Assembly (NCBI RefSeq): GCF_051020985.1 | Contig: NC_135001.1 | Location: 13,447,896 to 13,511,895 of the forward strand | Direction of reading: 5' to 3' | Origin: Nomia melanderi | Lineage: Eukaryota > Arthropoda > Insecta > Hymenoptera > Halictidae | Length of the DNA: 64,000 nt | Part shown: one piece after another, positions 1 through 14,100 of the stretch | How positions within the stretch are numbered: the stretch's first letter is position 1 | How the letters are laid out: each line of letters opens with the position of its first letter | Translations under genes and position numbers: made by a program | The notes under the pieces: generated by a model | Told to the model about the DNA's origin: nothing | The model's input: the letters and a program-made list of their open reading frames with translations, nothing else | Databases searched by the model: none

Positions 1-230
1 GATAAGTCGATTTCGAGATAAATAAGTGCACTGAGTAAGTAGGTACCATTTACTTCGTTTACGACTGAGATAAACGTTATTAACTGTGGCTTTAATTTTC
101 TTGATACTAGATTTACGTAACGAGTCGATTCAACTTATATTGAAGTTTGTAAACATTAGTTGGTCAATGTTTGGGTCGATTTTGATTGATGAAGTTACAA
201 TCTATCCTAATTAACTCCTTTTAAACCTCT

Positions 231-317
231 AATTTCCGAAATCTAAATGAACGAGTATGAATTTGTCTAAGAACGATAGAACAAACTGTACAATAAATGT
301 CCGTAAATCTAGTGTTA
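231..317 (+). repeat. Dispersed repeat pair with 17962-18053
   Basis: CTAATTTCCGAAATCTAAAT ... ATAAATGTCCGTAAATCTAG, then TGTTAAA, is paralleled by CTAATTTCCAAGATCCAAAT ... ATAAATGTCCGCAAACCTTG, then TGTTAAC, at 17962-18053. The intervening sequence is alignable but diverged. Confidence 0.5.
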
Positions 318-860
318 AATAACTAGTTTTAATTTTCTTGATTTGTAATCATTGATAGTATGAAAGTGATACATTCATTGTTTCACTTACGCAATGCAAT
401 GAATGCCAGTAGAAACTTAACAAAGCGTACTCTTATAATTTTTATAAGAATTAAATGTTCTGTAATATTAGTGATAATAATAATTATTGTTTATCCGATG
501 GTAAAGTTTTCACTTTAAACATAAATGTTATATTACGATGTTACTACATTATATATTAATAATATATTACTTTAAAAATAAATACTATAAAATAAAATTA
601 AAAATAAATATTACAATTTAATTTTATAAAATAAAAGTAATATTTTATTATCCGGTTGCTAGTATTAACAAACAATTTTTGTTGTAATGCTTTTTAAATA
701 TTTTAATGTTGCCAACACCGTTAATGTTACCAAGATACTAACACAGAGCTACGAAGGAAATACTCAGATTTGCTAATAACCATTTAGAAGAATGTTTTCT
801 TTGAGAATACCTTCACGAACATATACTATAATTTCAGCATGAAAATGGAATGAGTTCCCT

Positions 861-1237
861 CAAGTGACATTTATCGCCGAGAAATATTTTAAGTGCATTC
901 ATATATATGCATACAAAATACAAGATTACATTATCCCAGTTCGTGCTTCAGATTAATAACATAACTGTGTCGTACTTGTCGAAATTTCGCTTTCTAACAA
1001 AAATGTTATTTAATCTAAATTGAAGGCATACTGTAATGTAGTTTATAATAGTTAAATATAAAAATAAAATGTCTTATCTTAAATGACATTTATCGTCGAG
1101 AAATATTTCAAGCAGTTTATGTGTACGAAATATATAAAATTATGGTATTCCATTTCATACTTCAGACGCTTAACATAAATGTATCTTATTTGTTGAAATT
1201 TCGCTTTTCACTCAAAATATTAATACTTTATTTATTG
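861..1237 (+). repeat. Diverged tandem duplication, unit about 160 bp
   Basis: The block at about 861-1015 recurs at about 1080-1237. Shared landmarks are TGACATTTATCG.CGAGAAA, TTCAGA and GAAATTTCGCTTT, in the same order with similar spacing, offset by about 219 bp. Confidence 0.6.
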
Positions 1238-4200
1238 AAAGCCTATTATTAGGTTTCTCAACTGTGGTAAAAATAAGCCTAAGGGTGTATTATTTCCTTT
1301 TATCGAAGTCTCGTTATAGCTTCAATGAAACGTGAGTTTTTACACAAAGGCTCTAATAAGGTGAAAATCATGGATGAGGTACGCATTGATCTTTTACGAG
1401 CCAGGAGTTCACGATTACGAAATTTTTCGGTCGGTCTAATTTCATACCGATGCGATGCAAGAAATGCAGTGACATACTTTAAATCTCTGCTCCAGAAACG
1501 AGACATAGCTCTTGCATAAGCTTTATCGGTATACGAGCCACCATTGAAAGCATTGCAAGAAATCAATCTTATTTACTTGTGACAGTGATTTCCATTCTTT
1601 GCATAACCACGGATATTTGTTAAGGATTATTCGGATTAAATCGATCTTGATTGATTGAGAGAAATTGTTCTCTCGTCATATACATATTATACGCTTAATC
1701 GTTACGGATATCCATTGACATTATTTATGTGAATAATTCATTTTAAATCGATTGCTAAACTTTGAATCTTTATGCATTTATGGGAAATGCAAATTTCTAT
1801 TGCTAAAGTACTTGTAAGAAAACGTTTGTGTCAAGAAAAATTAGAAGTATTTTTATACTAATATTAATCACTTAATTGATTATTTTATATTGATGTAATC
1901 TGTTGTATTATTAGTGTTTTTGATTTTAGTTTGACAAGGAATTCAATTTGAAACGACGGGAAGATTTCTTTCTTCTTTAAATTTTAGTAAGATAGTTTGA
2001 GTACTACATAAAAACGAAATCATGCAATTTTATTATTACGAGCTTCTCAATTTTTAGTTATCTTTACGTTGAAAAGTATAGATAAAATAAATAAATAATA
2101 ATTATAATAATAATAATAAATAAATAAATATATATATAAAGTTTCAGAGATAAAACGAGTCGCCAAATTATAGTACTGTAAATCAACTATTTCAATTAGA
2201 GTTTCGAATTTTCATTACATAATATTCTTCTATAATTTATATATATGCGTTAATGAAATTGTCTAAAGAGGAGTTATGGGCTGATATATCAACGATGTCA
2301 GGTGATTTCTTTCGTTTTAATAATTTGATTGCATGGTCGTATATTTTAAGATAAATTGAATGGTTTTCTGCCAGTTTTCTACTTAACATTTTTTTCGTTC
2401 ACAAATTAAGATTTTGTGTCTTATTTTTCGGTGCATGTTTTTAAGTATATGAAATATTAGTATTTAAAATATAAGTATTTAAATATAGTATTTAAATGTA
2501 AATGAAATAAATTTAGTTTAAAGTATAATTCTTACCTAGAATAATATATCTTCATAAATGGTCAGTGTTATTTGTGTTATATCTTATTACACTAATAGTA
2601 TCTATTTTATTTATAGTATACTATTTATATATTTTTTGCGACAAATTTTCATTATTTAAACAAGAAATAATTTAAATATTTGATAAAAGTGTTTGTCAAA
2701 AAAATTGGATTTATTGTCTTTAGTTGTAAATATTTTCAAGTAATATTTTCGACTTATTTCTAATATCATTCTATTCTGCAATTGAAATTTTTGTATTTGT
2801 TTCGAAATTGATGCTAAACAAAAAAAAATATGGTAGTGCGGATTTTACATGATACAGATGGTTTAGTTAAGATTTATTAATTAATCTTCTCAATTCATTA
2901 TTGTTAATTAAATAATTAAGAAAAATTCTGAAAACAGAACTTATAGTGTATTATATATACAAAAATTCAACAATGGTCGCCTAACTCAACTTTTTTACAA
3001 AAGATATTCAAATAACCTTATCAAACAGCATAGTACATTTGCGTTTAGTTAATTTTAGCGAATAATTTAAAACAAATATTAATTTATACTTTTTAAAGTT
3101 CAATCCTTTGCATAAATTAACTTTTAATTACTCAATTAATTTTGGAACATAAAGTTACAATATAAATTCAGAATCTCAATCACAATATTGTCTTAAAATA
3201 ATTCAAAAGAGAATATCAACAAAATGATCGAATATGATGTGTGTTATTTGTCACTTACTTCGACGTTAAATAGCAGATTATTAAAATGGAAAATACATGT
3301 GATTTAAAAACGAGTTTTTCGATTGTATGAAGTTAATTTGAAATATGTGATTATAAATATTCACGAAATCAATATTGCGGAAGTATTGCAAATATTGCAA
3401 TTAATCATAAGTTGGGTCGATACCTCTGTGTATTTAACATTTTTATGCATCAGTAGTGATCGAAAACTGATAAGGAGAATCGATTTATAAAAGTAGATAT
3501 TAAAATATTAATGTACAATATTAATCTTCTAAATGTGACGTAAAATAGTGGATGTCATTTATTTTAAAACAAAGTCCTCTAGCTAGGATGCATTTTGCTA
3601 TTTATAATTCGCGACATTTATTATTCGAGACATCAGTGTCAATAAATCGTTATGTATGAATTATTCTTCGGATTTTTATATTATTTTGTATTTTTACAGC
3701 TTTTTTGTCTAGTTTTAGATATTGTTATAAATGAAATAGTATAGTATAATAATGTCCCTAGTAACTATGTTCGTCATTATATTTAATGTTAAAATTTCGA
3801 ACAATTATTACATATATTACAGTTTCATAAATTCCGATGTGTATATAGTTTTGTGAATGTTAGTTCCTAATCTCACTTAGCTTATCAACTTTTTCAATTT
3901 CGATTTTATTACATAGAAACGTTTTAAAAAAATTGAATTTTAAAAAATACATACAAATCTCATATCTTATTACTTTTTCTATTATTGTTGTATTATTATT
4001 CACTTTATTTTGTTTTTATTATTATATTAGATAAACATTTCAACATTATGGTAATGTAAAACTGCAGACTTTTCTAATAATTTTAATTAAAAAATATAAT
4101 GTTTGCAGTAGTGGTTTCCAATGATGAAAGTGATAATAAAACGGACGTAAAATTGTACAACAACCTTAGAATGTCTTTCAATTTAGACCTTTAATGTTTC

Positions 4201-4395
4201 GCATTATGTTATTATATTCCTTTATTTTTTAGGATTAGGATGTACGTAAATGCACATTATGGTTACATTAATAGAAATTACATTTTAGTTTTTAATGGCA
4301 TTTTAGTAAAAGTGCTTCCTAAAGTCGCCTTCAAGTACAAATTGTACGTTTTCGAATTAAAAATATGCATTTGATTGTCAGATTATAGCATTTAA

Positions 4396-4570
4396 CCCTT
4401 TGCACTCTAGAGGTGACTCCCAGATGCCACCTGGTTTGATACAGTAAAATTGAGTTACATATTTAATGTCAAACTTCGTATAATAAATCAATATGTGGAA
4501 TAAAATAGCTCTAATTTATGTGTGATTTCTCTTCAAGTTAATTTTAAAGAAAAACATCAGAGTGCAAATG
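4396..4570. mobile_element. TTAA-flanked MITE (piggyBac-like), 175 bp
   Basis: TTAA at 4392-4395 and 4571-4574 flanks inverted termini CCCTTTGCACTCT and AGAGTGCAAATG. A TTAA target duplication with termini starting CC is the hallmark of piggyBac-type elements. There is no coding capacity. A second, longer relative is at 29745-29982. Confidence 0.7.
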
Positions 4571-4574
4571 TTAA

Positions 4575-7500
4575 TGAACAATTCAGATTAAGTACGTAAT
4601 TGATAAAAAGCAACATCTTTACGTCTATGTATCCATTACTGTCCTTGACCTTACGTATCTGTAATGCCTTTTTTCATGAACAAATAAATGAATTTCGATT
4701 TTAACTTAATAGAAGTTTTTACATGGTCGAATGTATCGAGTGATCAGACAGCTCTACTAATTTGACCGTCGCGTCACAGGTGACCAAAATAATTTCGAGC
4801 TTCGAGTTCGATTCAAGGTAATCCGGTATTTAGTTCCGCGACAGAGATTCTTAATAAAGGAAAGAAATCAAATTCCATTCAGAGAGATAAACGCATTTGG
4901 AAGTGTTGAAGAACGCAACCAACGTCGTTCAACAAAGCCGTTCTACGAGACCTATGATTCGACGATCGAGACAATCGCTTGCGATACGAGCTATTCCCAT
5001 ATCGAAGTAACTCCACTTCCTGAATTTTTTCAAATTTTAAGTCTAAAGTAGTAAGTATAACTTTGTATATTTAAAATAAACTCTTTTAATAATTAAATTT
5101 AACATCACTAAATAGGAAAAATGTGTATGTCTGCTAAATAATTTATTTACAACTCATTACAATAATTTAAATGCTTATCGTTTCTGGGAATTTATTGTAA
5201 TTTCTTGTATGGATTTTATACAGAAGTTCATTGATCTGAGCTGTAAGAAAAATGCTCATTAATCTTTAAGCATGGCCATGCGATCTCGCAGACCTGTATA
5301 TAAAATATCGTGAATCTTGAAACCAGTGAAATTTTCGATATATAGTTGATACTTTTGTTATATACAGATATTTAAATGAGTAAACATAAATAAATACAAT
5401 AAATTTCTTCATTAGCCGCTACAAACGAGAATATTTAACATTAATCGGTAATTTTCAGATTTCTATACGTAAAGGTTAAATTCACGCCCATACTTAAATG
5501 TTAATATTTTTTTCTAATAAGTGCGTCGATGCGCAATAGCAAATACAATTACGACAACTAGGAAATTATATTTCATTGAACAATGCTCACTATCATTTAA
5601 AATGATATAGCTTTAATAGTAATCACACCCAAAGTTTTAACAGTAACAGGTCCTGAAAATAGCGTTCGTGTTTCTAAAAATAAATTCGTAAATGAATTGA
5701 ATAAAAACAATATCTCTCTAATGTAAATACATAAAATATACACATCACTTTCCTAAAATACTTTTCTAAAAATCAAAACTAAAAAACGATCTGTTACTAT
5801 TGAAAATGAGTTATAAGAGATACCAAAAAATCCCACGACGAGTACTAAATCTATCGAAAATAATCGTACAAAATTTCAACTCGATCGATAGATCGCTATC
5901 CAGCAAATTCCTGTTGCCGGTTTTGAAAAATCCGATAAAAATCAAAAGCATATCTTCATTTATTATAACATTTTTCCCTACACTTACATGGAATCGTCAC
6001 ATTTATAAATTCTTTCCACGAGATTTCGTTTCAATACACCTCGAGGATAAGGAAAATATTTTTTAAAAAGTGAAATTTATTGGCCTGTCCAGGTGTATAT
6101 AACCGTTTAGCGCTACGGCAAATCGCGGAAGTCGGCAAGAGCGTTGTCGCAAGAATCGGGGAGCGGATTGGCACGCAATCGGTCTGGAAATTTACACCAA
6201 ATTCTATGTACGCGTGAACCAGAAACACGACCCTGGTATCTTGACCGGCCATTTCTCCGATATGCGTGAGAACATTATCTGTTTGCTTGTGTCGCTCGAG
6301 CTCGTTCTAGGAACAAGCGAAAACCTACAATCGCGATTTACGACGGACAGAAATATGAATCGAACCCCGCGAAAGTATCAACAAGTTTCGCGTTCTTCGT
6401 ACCTATCCTTCCCCGTGTTTTCGTGACCAATAAAATGGCTGGAATGGGAACATTACATAGAGCCTTCCGTTTAGTACCATTTGTGTCAGGTCGTTCCATA
6501 AATAATGTTCCTTTTTAACATTAAAACTACCGAGAACTTTTATTCTTTATGATTTTTTGGACTGTGTCCAAATTTTACAAGAGGCCAATATCTTTTTTAT
6601 ACTGCAGTAAATATCGGTAAGCGTAATTACCACTAACGATCGTACATTTTCCAAGACTATAATTTTCATTTGTTACAAAAGTTACAAATTCGAACGAAAT
6701 TTAAGAATACATCTTAAAATGTTTTTTCGTGGAATTTTATGGAATAGTTTCTTTTGTTACTGGGCCAGAGACCGACCTATCTATGAAATAGGCCAGTGGT
6801 GATGATATAAAACCAGTGAGCCGCTGTAATAACAGAATGTTAAAAGCAGGTATTATCGTGACACCACTGAGCTTAAAAGGGTTAATATAATTAATATGTA
6901 GTCTTTATAAAAATTGTAACAACAGATCTTTTTTTGGTTTTTTGATATATTTAGTATCGTATTTAAGTGAAATTATATATTTTGAAAATTGTTTCGATTA
7001 TTAAATGGTTTTGGAATATCAATAATTGCGAAATAAGAAAACTGAAACCCGTTATTCGTCAACCTGAAACTACAACCTGTCATTTTGTCATTTCTGCGAT
7101 AGTTCTAGTGCTAAACGTCCTAACAGTGCACTAACTTTCAGTTATAATATCGATACTTACATTTATTTTTAATCGTCGGTATGTCGATTACTGTTTTCTG
7201 TAATTATATCCATTCCACAGAATTTAAGAAGTTTTCAAATTCTTTAATCCTTTCTTAGACGAATGTTTGATGCTCCGACATCAATTCAGTTTCTAAAATT
7301 GAATTTATCCTGTACTCTAATTTTATCGTAGTGAAATAAAATGCCTCTTTCATTAACGGTAACCGATTTTTAAAAAAAACTAAGAGTGTTTTTATGAAAA
7401 CACTGTGTGTTCATTAATTAGATTGACTTTGGTTTATTTGGAGCAGAGATAGACATACATTTAAGATAATCGTAAGAGAAATCCTATGAATAAATTATGG

Positions 7501-10500
7501 GAGAGTGTGCATACACTGATCTGATTAAAAATATTAGAAATGAAACTGACACAGCAAAGTGAATGTCAGTCTCTCTGCTTCAAACGTTCTTTTATTGTGC
7601 CGATCGTATGTGATGCAGCAGATGTATAGGGTGTTAAAAAAGTCATGTCATGTAATTTTACACGTATCATTTGTTGGGAAAGGATCTAAAAAAGGGCTCG
7701 AAAAATTCATTCAGACCTTGAGAAAGGGTTAAGAACTGAAAAGAACCATGAGTCAAAAAATAATAGTTTATTTGGAAATTGTTGTTAAATTTCCTATGGG
7801 AGAGTAAAAGACTGCGATATCTAGTGTCCTTTTCTATCACACAAATAAAGACTATATATAGTAAGGATAGTGTTTGTATTTATTTACGTTTCCTCAAATA
7901 TATCGTTTCTTTGGTAAAACCAGCAGATAATTTTTAACTTCCCTTGCTAAAAGTGCACAGGGGCAACGATTAGTAGGAAATTAAAAATAAATACATGTCG
8001 CGTACACTAATATCTAGGCAATAGGACTACCGATGTTATGGGGTCTTAATGTTGAAGCGTAACAGAATTTTATGCAGAAAATGCAGGCTTGGTTTAGCGC
8101 CTGGTGACCTTTGGCGTCTGATTCTTGAAGATTTGGTAACACAGGTTTCTCAAGGTACTTAAGACTCAGGCTAAAAAATCCTTCGGCATGAAGACGACGT
8201 TGAACACACATAAAAAAGGACGTTTAATTGTTTTAATTAATTCTGTTGCTTGTTCTTACTGTTTCGGTTATGTTCCTCATACATGTGATACTTAAATTAT
8301 ACGACAAAGGTCGATAAACGAAATCTTAAGCTTCTTTTTCATATAAATTTTAATATGCGGAAGTTAATAATATTTATGTGTTTAGTGACGCGCGTCGCTA
8401 TCTCACGATCGGAATTTTTCAACGTTCGGAAGTATTTTCCAGAAGATAATTGTCTTAATGAATTATATATGTTACTGTAAATTCGATTATCCCAGAAATT
8501 AAGCGCAATCGGCAATGGTAATTGTATACAACCACCGACTTATCATATTGCCTGTAACATATACATATATTTTTTAAAAATATGATATGCAAAAGTTATC
8601 CGATGAGGCCGAAAGATCTGTATGGAAAAAATTGTTTTGTCTAGCTAGTACTTCAATTTGCGACCGAAACGAAATCCGACGCCAATGTTCGTACATTTAA
8701 CTCAATTGCGTTTCGTTTCGCTTGCGTTTCTTGTTGTGAGACTCGACGAATAACGTGCTGAAACTGAGGCGTAACTGTTGCCATGACTACTGGCTCAACC
8801 GCCGCAGTGGACGTCTCCCCTTTCTCCTGTGCACTTTTAGCTTGTCGGTCGCCGCTACAGACGTGGGAGCTGCACTATAGGTTACTGCAAGAGTTTCGGG
8901 AATTCGAAATTCAGTTATTTATGTCTTTTTCGCAAACAGTCATAGTTTTAAGGTTAAGGAGTGTTGACACAACATAATAGAAAATATATCACGTCGAAGG
9001 AGAATATTTTGGAAAACAATAAAGCTATTAGTTCAAATTTATTTGTAACTTTTCTCATGCTTTCCCGAAATTTTTGCAACAACCCACGTATCAGTGTAAT
9101 TTAACTTTTAATTAAAACAAAGATATGAAATACATTATTTAACATGTTGACTGGCACGATGGTCAACGATGATCAGAGCTTCCAAATTATTTGGAAACAA
9201 TTACAAATAAAAATATTCTGTAGAATAAATAAGTAGATAATAGTGTACTGTAAGGATTGTGGTACCAAACGATTGATAATTGTTTCTTTCTGTGTTTGCT
9301 GCAAAATAATAAGTGATACACCAAACGCTGAAGTTTTTCATGGCAGCTAACGTGGTAACATTTATTCACTGAGACCCATCGTGTAAGAGAAAATGACACT
9401 GGATGTCGTAACCCTTTTCTTTTTCATGGAAACTTCAACAGCAAGTTGCAAGTAAACTATTTATTTACATTGTATAGTTCTTTTCAGACTATTCACTGCC
9501 GCAATGAGTAGAACACGGTGCAGCAATAAAAATGTTTAACCCTTCTTTTCAAGGTTAGGATGAATTTTCTGAGCACTTTCTTACATCTTTTTTTATCAAA
9601 TGAAAGATGTAGAATCACACAGTGCTGGTCGTGGCATATATTTTTGAAAAAACTTGTACAATAAGATGATTGGAAGAGAAACGGAATTAATAAATCAAAG
9701 GAAATTGTACTTATCTGATCAGGCATATTTTAAAATAAACATATACAAGGAGGTAAATGTCCATTTCTCTACTCCAAATATTCATCGATCGGATCCGCTC
9801 TGATTGCATTCGATGCACAACTAGGTGTGCAATAAGGTGGCGGAAAGAGAAACTGAATTCATCAATTAGAGCAGGTTGTTTCTTATATCTAATTAAATAT
9901 ATAAAAATTACTAATAAGTTTAAAATTACTACTAAATACACATATTACTAATAAGTTTGTTAAAAAACGTAATCGATTGAAATGTATCTATCGAAGATTA
10001 ACGGCAGCGCGTCGATCAAAATGATTAGTTTGAAATTCCCTGTCATACACACAATTTTCAGAATCGTTGCAATAATGGAAACATTAAATAATTAACTTTT
10101 ATCGTCACGTATGTGCCACGATAAAACTCGGCAAATGAAACTTCAAACTAGTGTTATTTTCACGATCTCAGTTCTGGTATTAAATTTCCATAAATATCCG
10201 GCCACTTTTTGAAATGAGTTAATTTTCTTCGAAGGATTTTGCATAATCATATTTCAAAGTCCAGAAATCTCCGCTGAACGGCGCGCTTCGGGCAAGCGTT
10301 AGTCCCCGTGAAATAATACTATTACCGTGAAAAGAAAAAAAAAGGAACAGTCGTGAATATACACTTAATTTCCATAATCCCGTGGCTTTCCATATTTATG
10401 AAAAACACGTTGTCCTGTCTAAACGATCGCGGTTGACATCGTTTTTTATTTCCAGTTCGACGAGCGTGTTCGCGTTCGATTCTACGAGCATCCAGTATTT

Positions 10501-10650
10501 CATTACGAGCCAACATCGGTCCTTGATATTTTACATAATTTTTTATATGGAGCGTTTTCGGCTCTCCCGGCCTGTAACGCTGTCACCGTTATTTTTAAAT
10601 GGGAAACATCCAATTGCAGTTCAACTGGTATAAACACTGAACCTACTAAA
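4575..10650. other. Gene-free DNA with higher-GC islands
   Basis: Higher-GC patches at about 4720-5010, 6080-6470, 8390-8420 and 8640-8900 stand out against AT-rich surroundings, and 10255-10625 is a fifth. Their open frames are short and mutually inconsistent. They could be regulatory DNA, noncoding RNA exons or remnants of unrecognised sequence. Confidence 0.5.
6955..7115 (-). repeat. Dispersed repeat, family A (inverted)
   Basis: GGAATATCAATAATTGCGAA, AAGAAAACTGAAACCCGTTA and ATAGTTCTAGTGCTAAA are the family core in reverse. A partial copy of the same orientation lies at 13691-13750. Confidence 0.55.
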
Positions 10651-10654
10651 CGGC

Positions 10655-10876
10655 TCAAAAGAAGCAAAAAAGGCAGAAGTATTTAGTATTTAGGAGAGTA
10701 CTCATAGAATGTGAAAGTGACAAAGGTATTTCAATACTTTTCCGAGGTATTCTGTACACTAAAACTATCGTATTCGTCAAAATGGCGAGTTTTGGGTTTC
10801 TTATTTTTCTATTATTACTATTTTCAGAATATTAAATACACAAAATGATTTTGAAAATAAATAGTGTCACTTAACA
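10655..10876 (+). repeat. Dispersed repeat, family A, long copy
   Basis: It contains CACTAAAACTATCGTATTCG, then TCAAAATGGCGAGTTTTGGG and TTTCTTATTTTTC. The upstream part (GTATTTAGTATTTAGGAGAG, ACTCATAGAA) is shared, inverted, with 54262-54450. Other family members share the core AACACTAAAACTACCG...AAAATG.CGGGTTT.AG.TTT. Confidence 0.65.
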
Positions 10877-10997
10877 CTAAAACTAACAAACAACTAAATA
10901 CCAGTGGATTCTCGAAACTTTTGCAACAACCTACGTAATATAAAAATTCTGATCTCGTTCGCAAAGGGTTAATACCTTTCCACGCATAGTGTATTAA

Positions 10998-11180
10998 CTA
11001 ATTAACTGCTTTTGACGAGTATACACGTCATCTTGAAGCTTGAAATGATACTACATAAGTCTTTCAACGATGAATTATTTGTTTTTTTTAGATAAACATG
11101 TAATTCTTCTTTGTTTTGCTTTGGGTTTCAGTAAAATATATCATAGGTGCATTCGTCCTGCGTTTGACGAGTACACACTT
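10998..11180 (+). repeat. Dispersed repeat, family B, copy 1
   Basis: It is closely matched by the reverse complement of 46500-46692: shared blocks include GAAGCTTGAAATGATACT (AAAGCTTG in copy 2), AACGATGAATTATTTGTTTT, GATAAACATGTAATTCTTCT and GCGTTTGACGAGTACACA. The parallel 36-residue open frames seen at both sites (MNYLFF.DKHVILLCFAL) are a by-product of this repeat rather than evidence of a gene. Confidence 0.7.
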
Positions 11181-14100
11181 TATTTTTTGATTTCGCTGCG
11201 AGCTAAACGAGAGATTTTTAAATTAAATTCCACAGTGAACAGGTTAACGGAAGCGCGATGTTCCGCGATGAGTATTTTTCCATGAAACGGTTCCTTAGCC
11301 AGCCTACGCGAGGCAGCAAAAAATAAGATACAGAAAGGAAAAGAGCGATTATTTCTTTCATGACGACATTGATTCGCGGTAGACAGTCTGGAGCCTCGAC
11401 ATAGAATATGATTTAAAAGCGATGTTCTTCATTCCCAATTTCTGATCATCATAAATCGTGTCCGTCAATAGAGACGTGTAACACCTCTGTTCAAAAGTTC
11501 GAAGGATGTTCCGAACTGTACAAGCAAGACAGTGTAAATTGGCCAATATTAAACGCCGAATGAGTTTAATAACCTCGAGCAGCGCTGCTTTCTCTAAACA
11601 CTCCAATGACGTGTACTGTTGGATATTCATTTAATTCGCTTCTATTGGTTGTGGTGTTTAATTGCGAGACTGTGATCAGTGGTAAATTGTTTAGCGGTAC
11701 ATACATTTCTCTTAGATAAACCACTTCAAATTGTTGAATTTGAAATTACTGATTATCTTGTTACGATTGTTATGTATAAACAAAACAAATTCATTAGTTA
11801 CTGCAAAGAACACTTTTATTCAAAACTTGCTTTTTGCGATGTTTCCAAAATCAACGATGTTTTTTGTATTGAATAAATGACATAAATAAGTGCACAGTTA
11901 TAATATGTAACTAATAAAAGGACTTTATAATTTAAATATGAAATACTTAAAATTAAATTACGAATTAGCAAAAATAAATGTATATATAACTCTGGAAAAA
12001 ATATAAAGATTAAAATTAGCAGATATAAATTAAGAATAAGAGTAAGTCAAAATGTTCACAGTTCGAAAAGCAAAACATTTGTACAATTAGTGTAAGAAAG
12101 AAAAATGATTCTCAAGATAATAAAATTTATTAAAGTCTTTATAAATTGATTCTACTATCTTGAAATTTATTATCTTCCTATTAATATCTGTACATATTAT
12201 TTTAATTTTTTACGTTTAACATTTGTTTAAAAAATAAGTTTAAATATACATAAATTTCATAATAGATTTGCAAAATGATTAGAAACTTTATAGTAGACAG
12301 TGCGATATACATATAATCACAAACGTTAAATACTGTTTGAGTTCCTAACCATGCATTGAAATTCTTTTCACCGCTGCAGCAAGCCAAGTTCATTCAATGA
12401 TGTTTCTTGTAAAGTAATTCTTATTAATACAGTAAAACAATGATTAAACATGAAAACTTATCGTTAAACAAATTTTCTAAATTTATCCAAATATATTAAC
12501 ATTAATAAAAAATAATAAATGCTTTTAAAATAATAAATGTCTTTATAAATACGTTCCTATTACTCACGCGCAACCTACATCTAAAAAAGAATATACACAA
12601 TATCTCGTATGATTTAATGATGATCTGATAACCAAAATTATCTAGAATATTCATCTGCGCGTTTACGGAGTTCCCCATAAATTGACCCCCGACAACTTTC
12701 TGGTTGTTAAAGGCTCATAGTACAACGGTGGTAATGACGGCTACTTAAGATTTCAATAAAAATGATTTCCGGGCTCCTTGAGATACGGCCATCGTTTCGT
12801 GCGATCCAGAAAAATGCATCAAGGTAATGAAATTCCCATGATCAGTAATGTTACGGTTGCGTGTGGAATGAAGCACAAGCATACGACATGTATATATGTA
12901 TATACGTATGTATGTACTTATGTACTCAGCCGTCGCGCACGTTTCGTTCCGCCCGTGTCCCTGAGACAGAACGAAGACGACAGACATTCCGAGAGAGCGT
13001 TGACGATCTACCGAATGATTTCTTACTATCAAGGATGGAATGAAAATTTAATTCGGTTGATCCTCGGTATGCGAAGTGACAGGTGTGTCTTCCTTTTCCG
13101 CTTAACCTCCAGGTCCTCAATTAATTACGATCCGAAATCATAAAGCTTCACATAAATAATAATTAATATGTATTTGCATTTTAATAAAGAACGTTACCTT
13201 TTTTGTCTCCAATTAAAACGGTCGTAAAGTTGTAACGTTGGGTTATTTATTGTACGTATACAATAGTTAGTCACGGAAGTATACGTTCAGCGAGTTTGAA
13301 ATATACAGAATAATCGAAACAAAGGTTCCGATCGTTTCGTGGTCGTTAATTTAGTTGCTAGTTGAAATTAGACAGGTAACTAAGAAAGAGAATTAATAAG
13401 AGTTCGGATTAGTTTATATCAAACTAATAAGAAATTAGATAGATGGGGAAATCGTGATCTTTTCTGGATTTATGTGGAAGAAGATGTAAATAAATGTAAT
13501 GTAATATTTTATGAGAATTTATTTTACTGAAATTTTCATATTCAATATTTAAGAAAAAAGTGAATTGCTACGTATGCATTTTTAACGTGATTAAATAACT
13601 CTAAGTAAGCTGAAAACAATTAAATTAATAATTCGTATAGATAACGTTAAAAAAGTGGACTTACACTGTTTTGGGATTCAGGACTTCAATTGGGAGTTGA
13701 GAAACCTGAAATTCGTTATTTTGACAGGTGCAGTAGTTTTAGTGTTAATAATACCTACGACGTACCTCTTCCAACACGTCAAAATATATTCCACGAAGGT
13801 AACACAATGCATCGCCAATGCAATTGCCCTCGCGTATGACCATGGGTTCCAAATGTTGCCTGTTATGACTTCTGCTGGACTGACATGTGAGAGAAAGTGG
13901 AGTACATTAGTGCCGAATGAACCGTATTACCTTGTTCGTAGTTGCTGCCCATGAGGCTCGTGAACCAAGAACGAGATTAACAACCGGTACGCGGGCCCCG
14001 TAGTTACCTCGTACCTCGCAGACAGAATTAAGACCTTATTCGAAGGTCGTGAAATACTGACCCCGGTATATACATGCATTGCACATCACCTGTTAATTAT

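Larger units (their letters stand above)
1..4391. other. Gene-free AT-rich DNA
   Basis: It holds a diverged tandem duplication (861-1237), a dispersed-repeat segment (231-317) and an open frame on the reverse strand at 1300-1566 of 88 codons in a GC-richer patch. That frame reads like plausible protein but lacks recognisable domains or good splice borders. Nothing else was recognised. Confidence 0.6.

Noticed and set aside
12778..13143. 121-codon open frame on the + strand
   Set aside because: It contains a TATGTA microsatellite-like run translated as Tyr/Thr/Val, overlaps equally long frames on the other strand and lacks any motif.
13655..13954. 99-codon open frame on the + strand with a hydrophobic segment
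   Set aside because: The hydrophobic part is a translated family A repeat end (13691-13750), and the rest matches no family I recognise.
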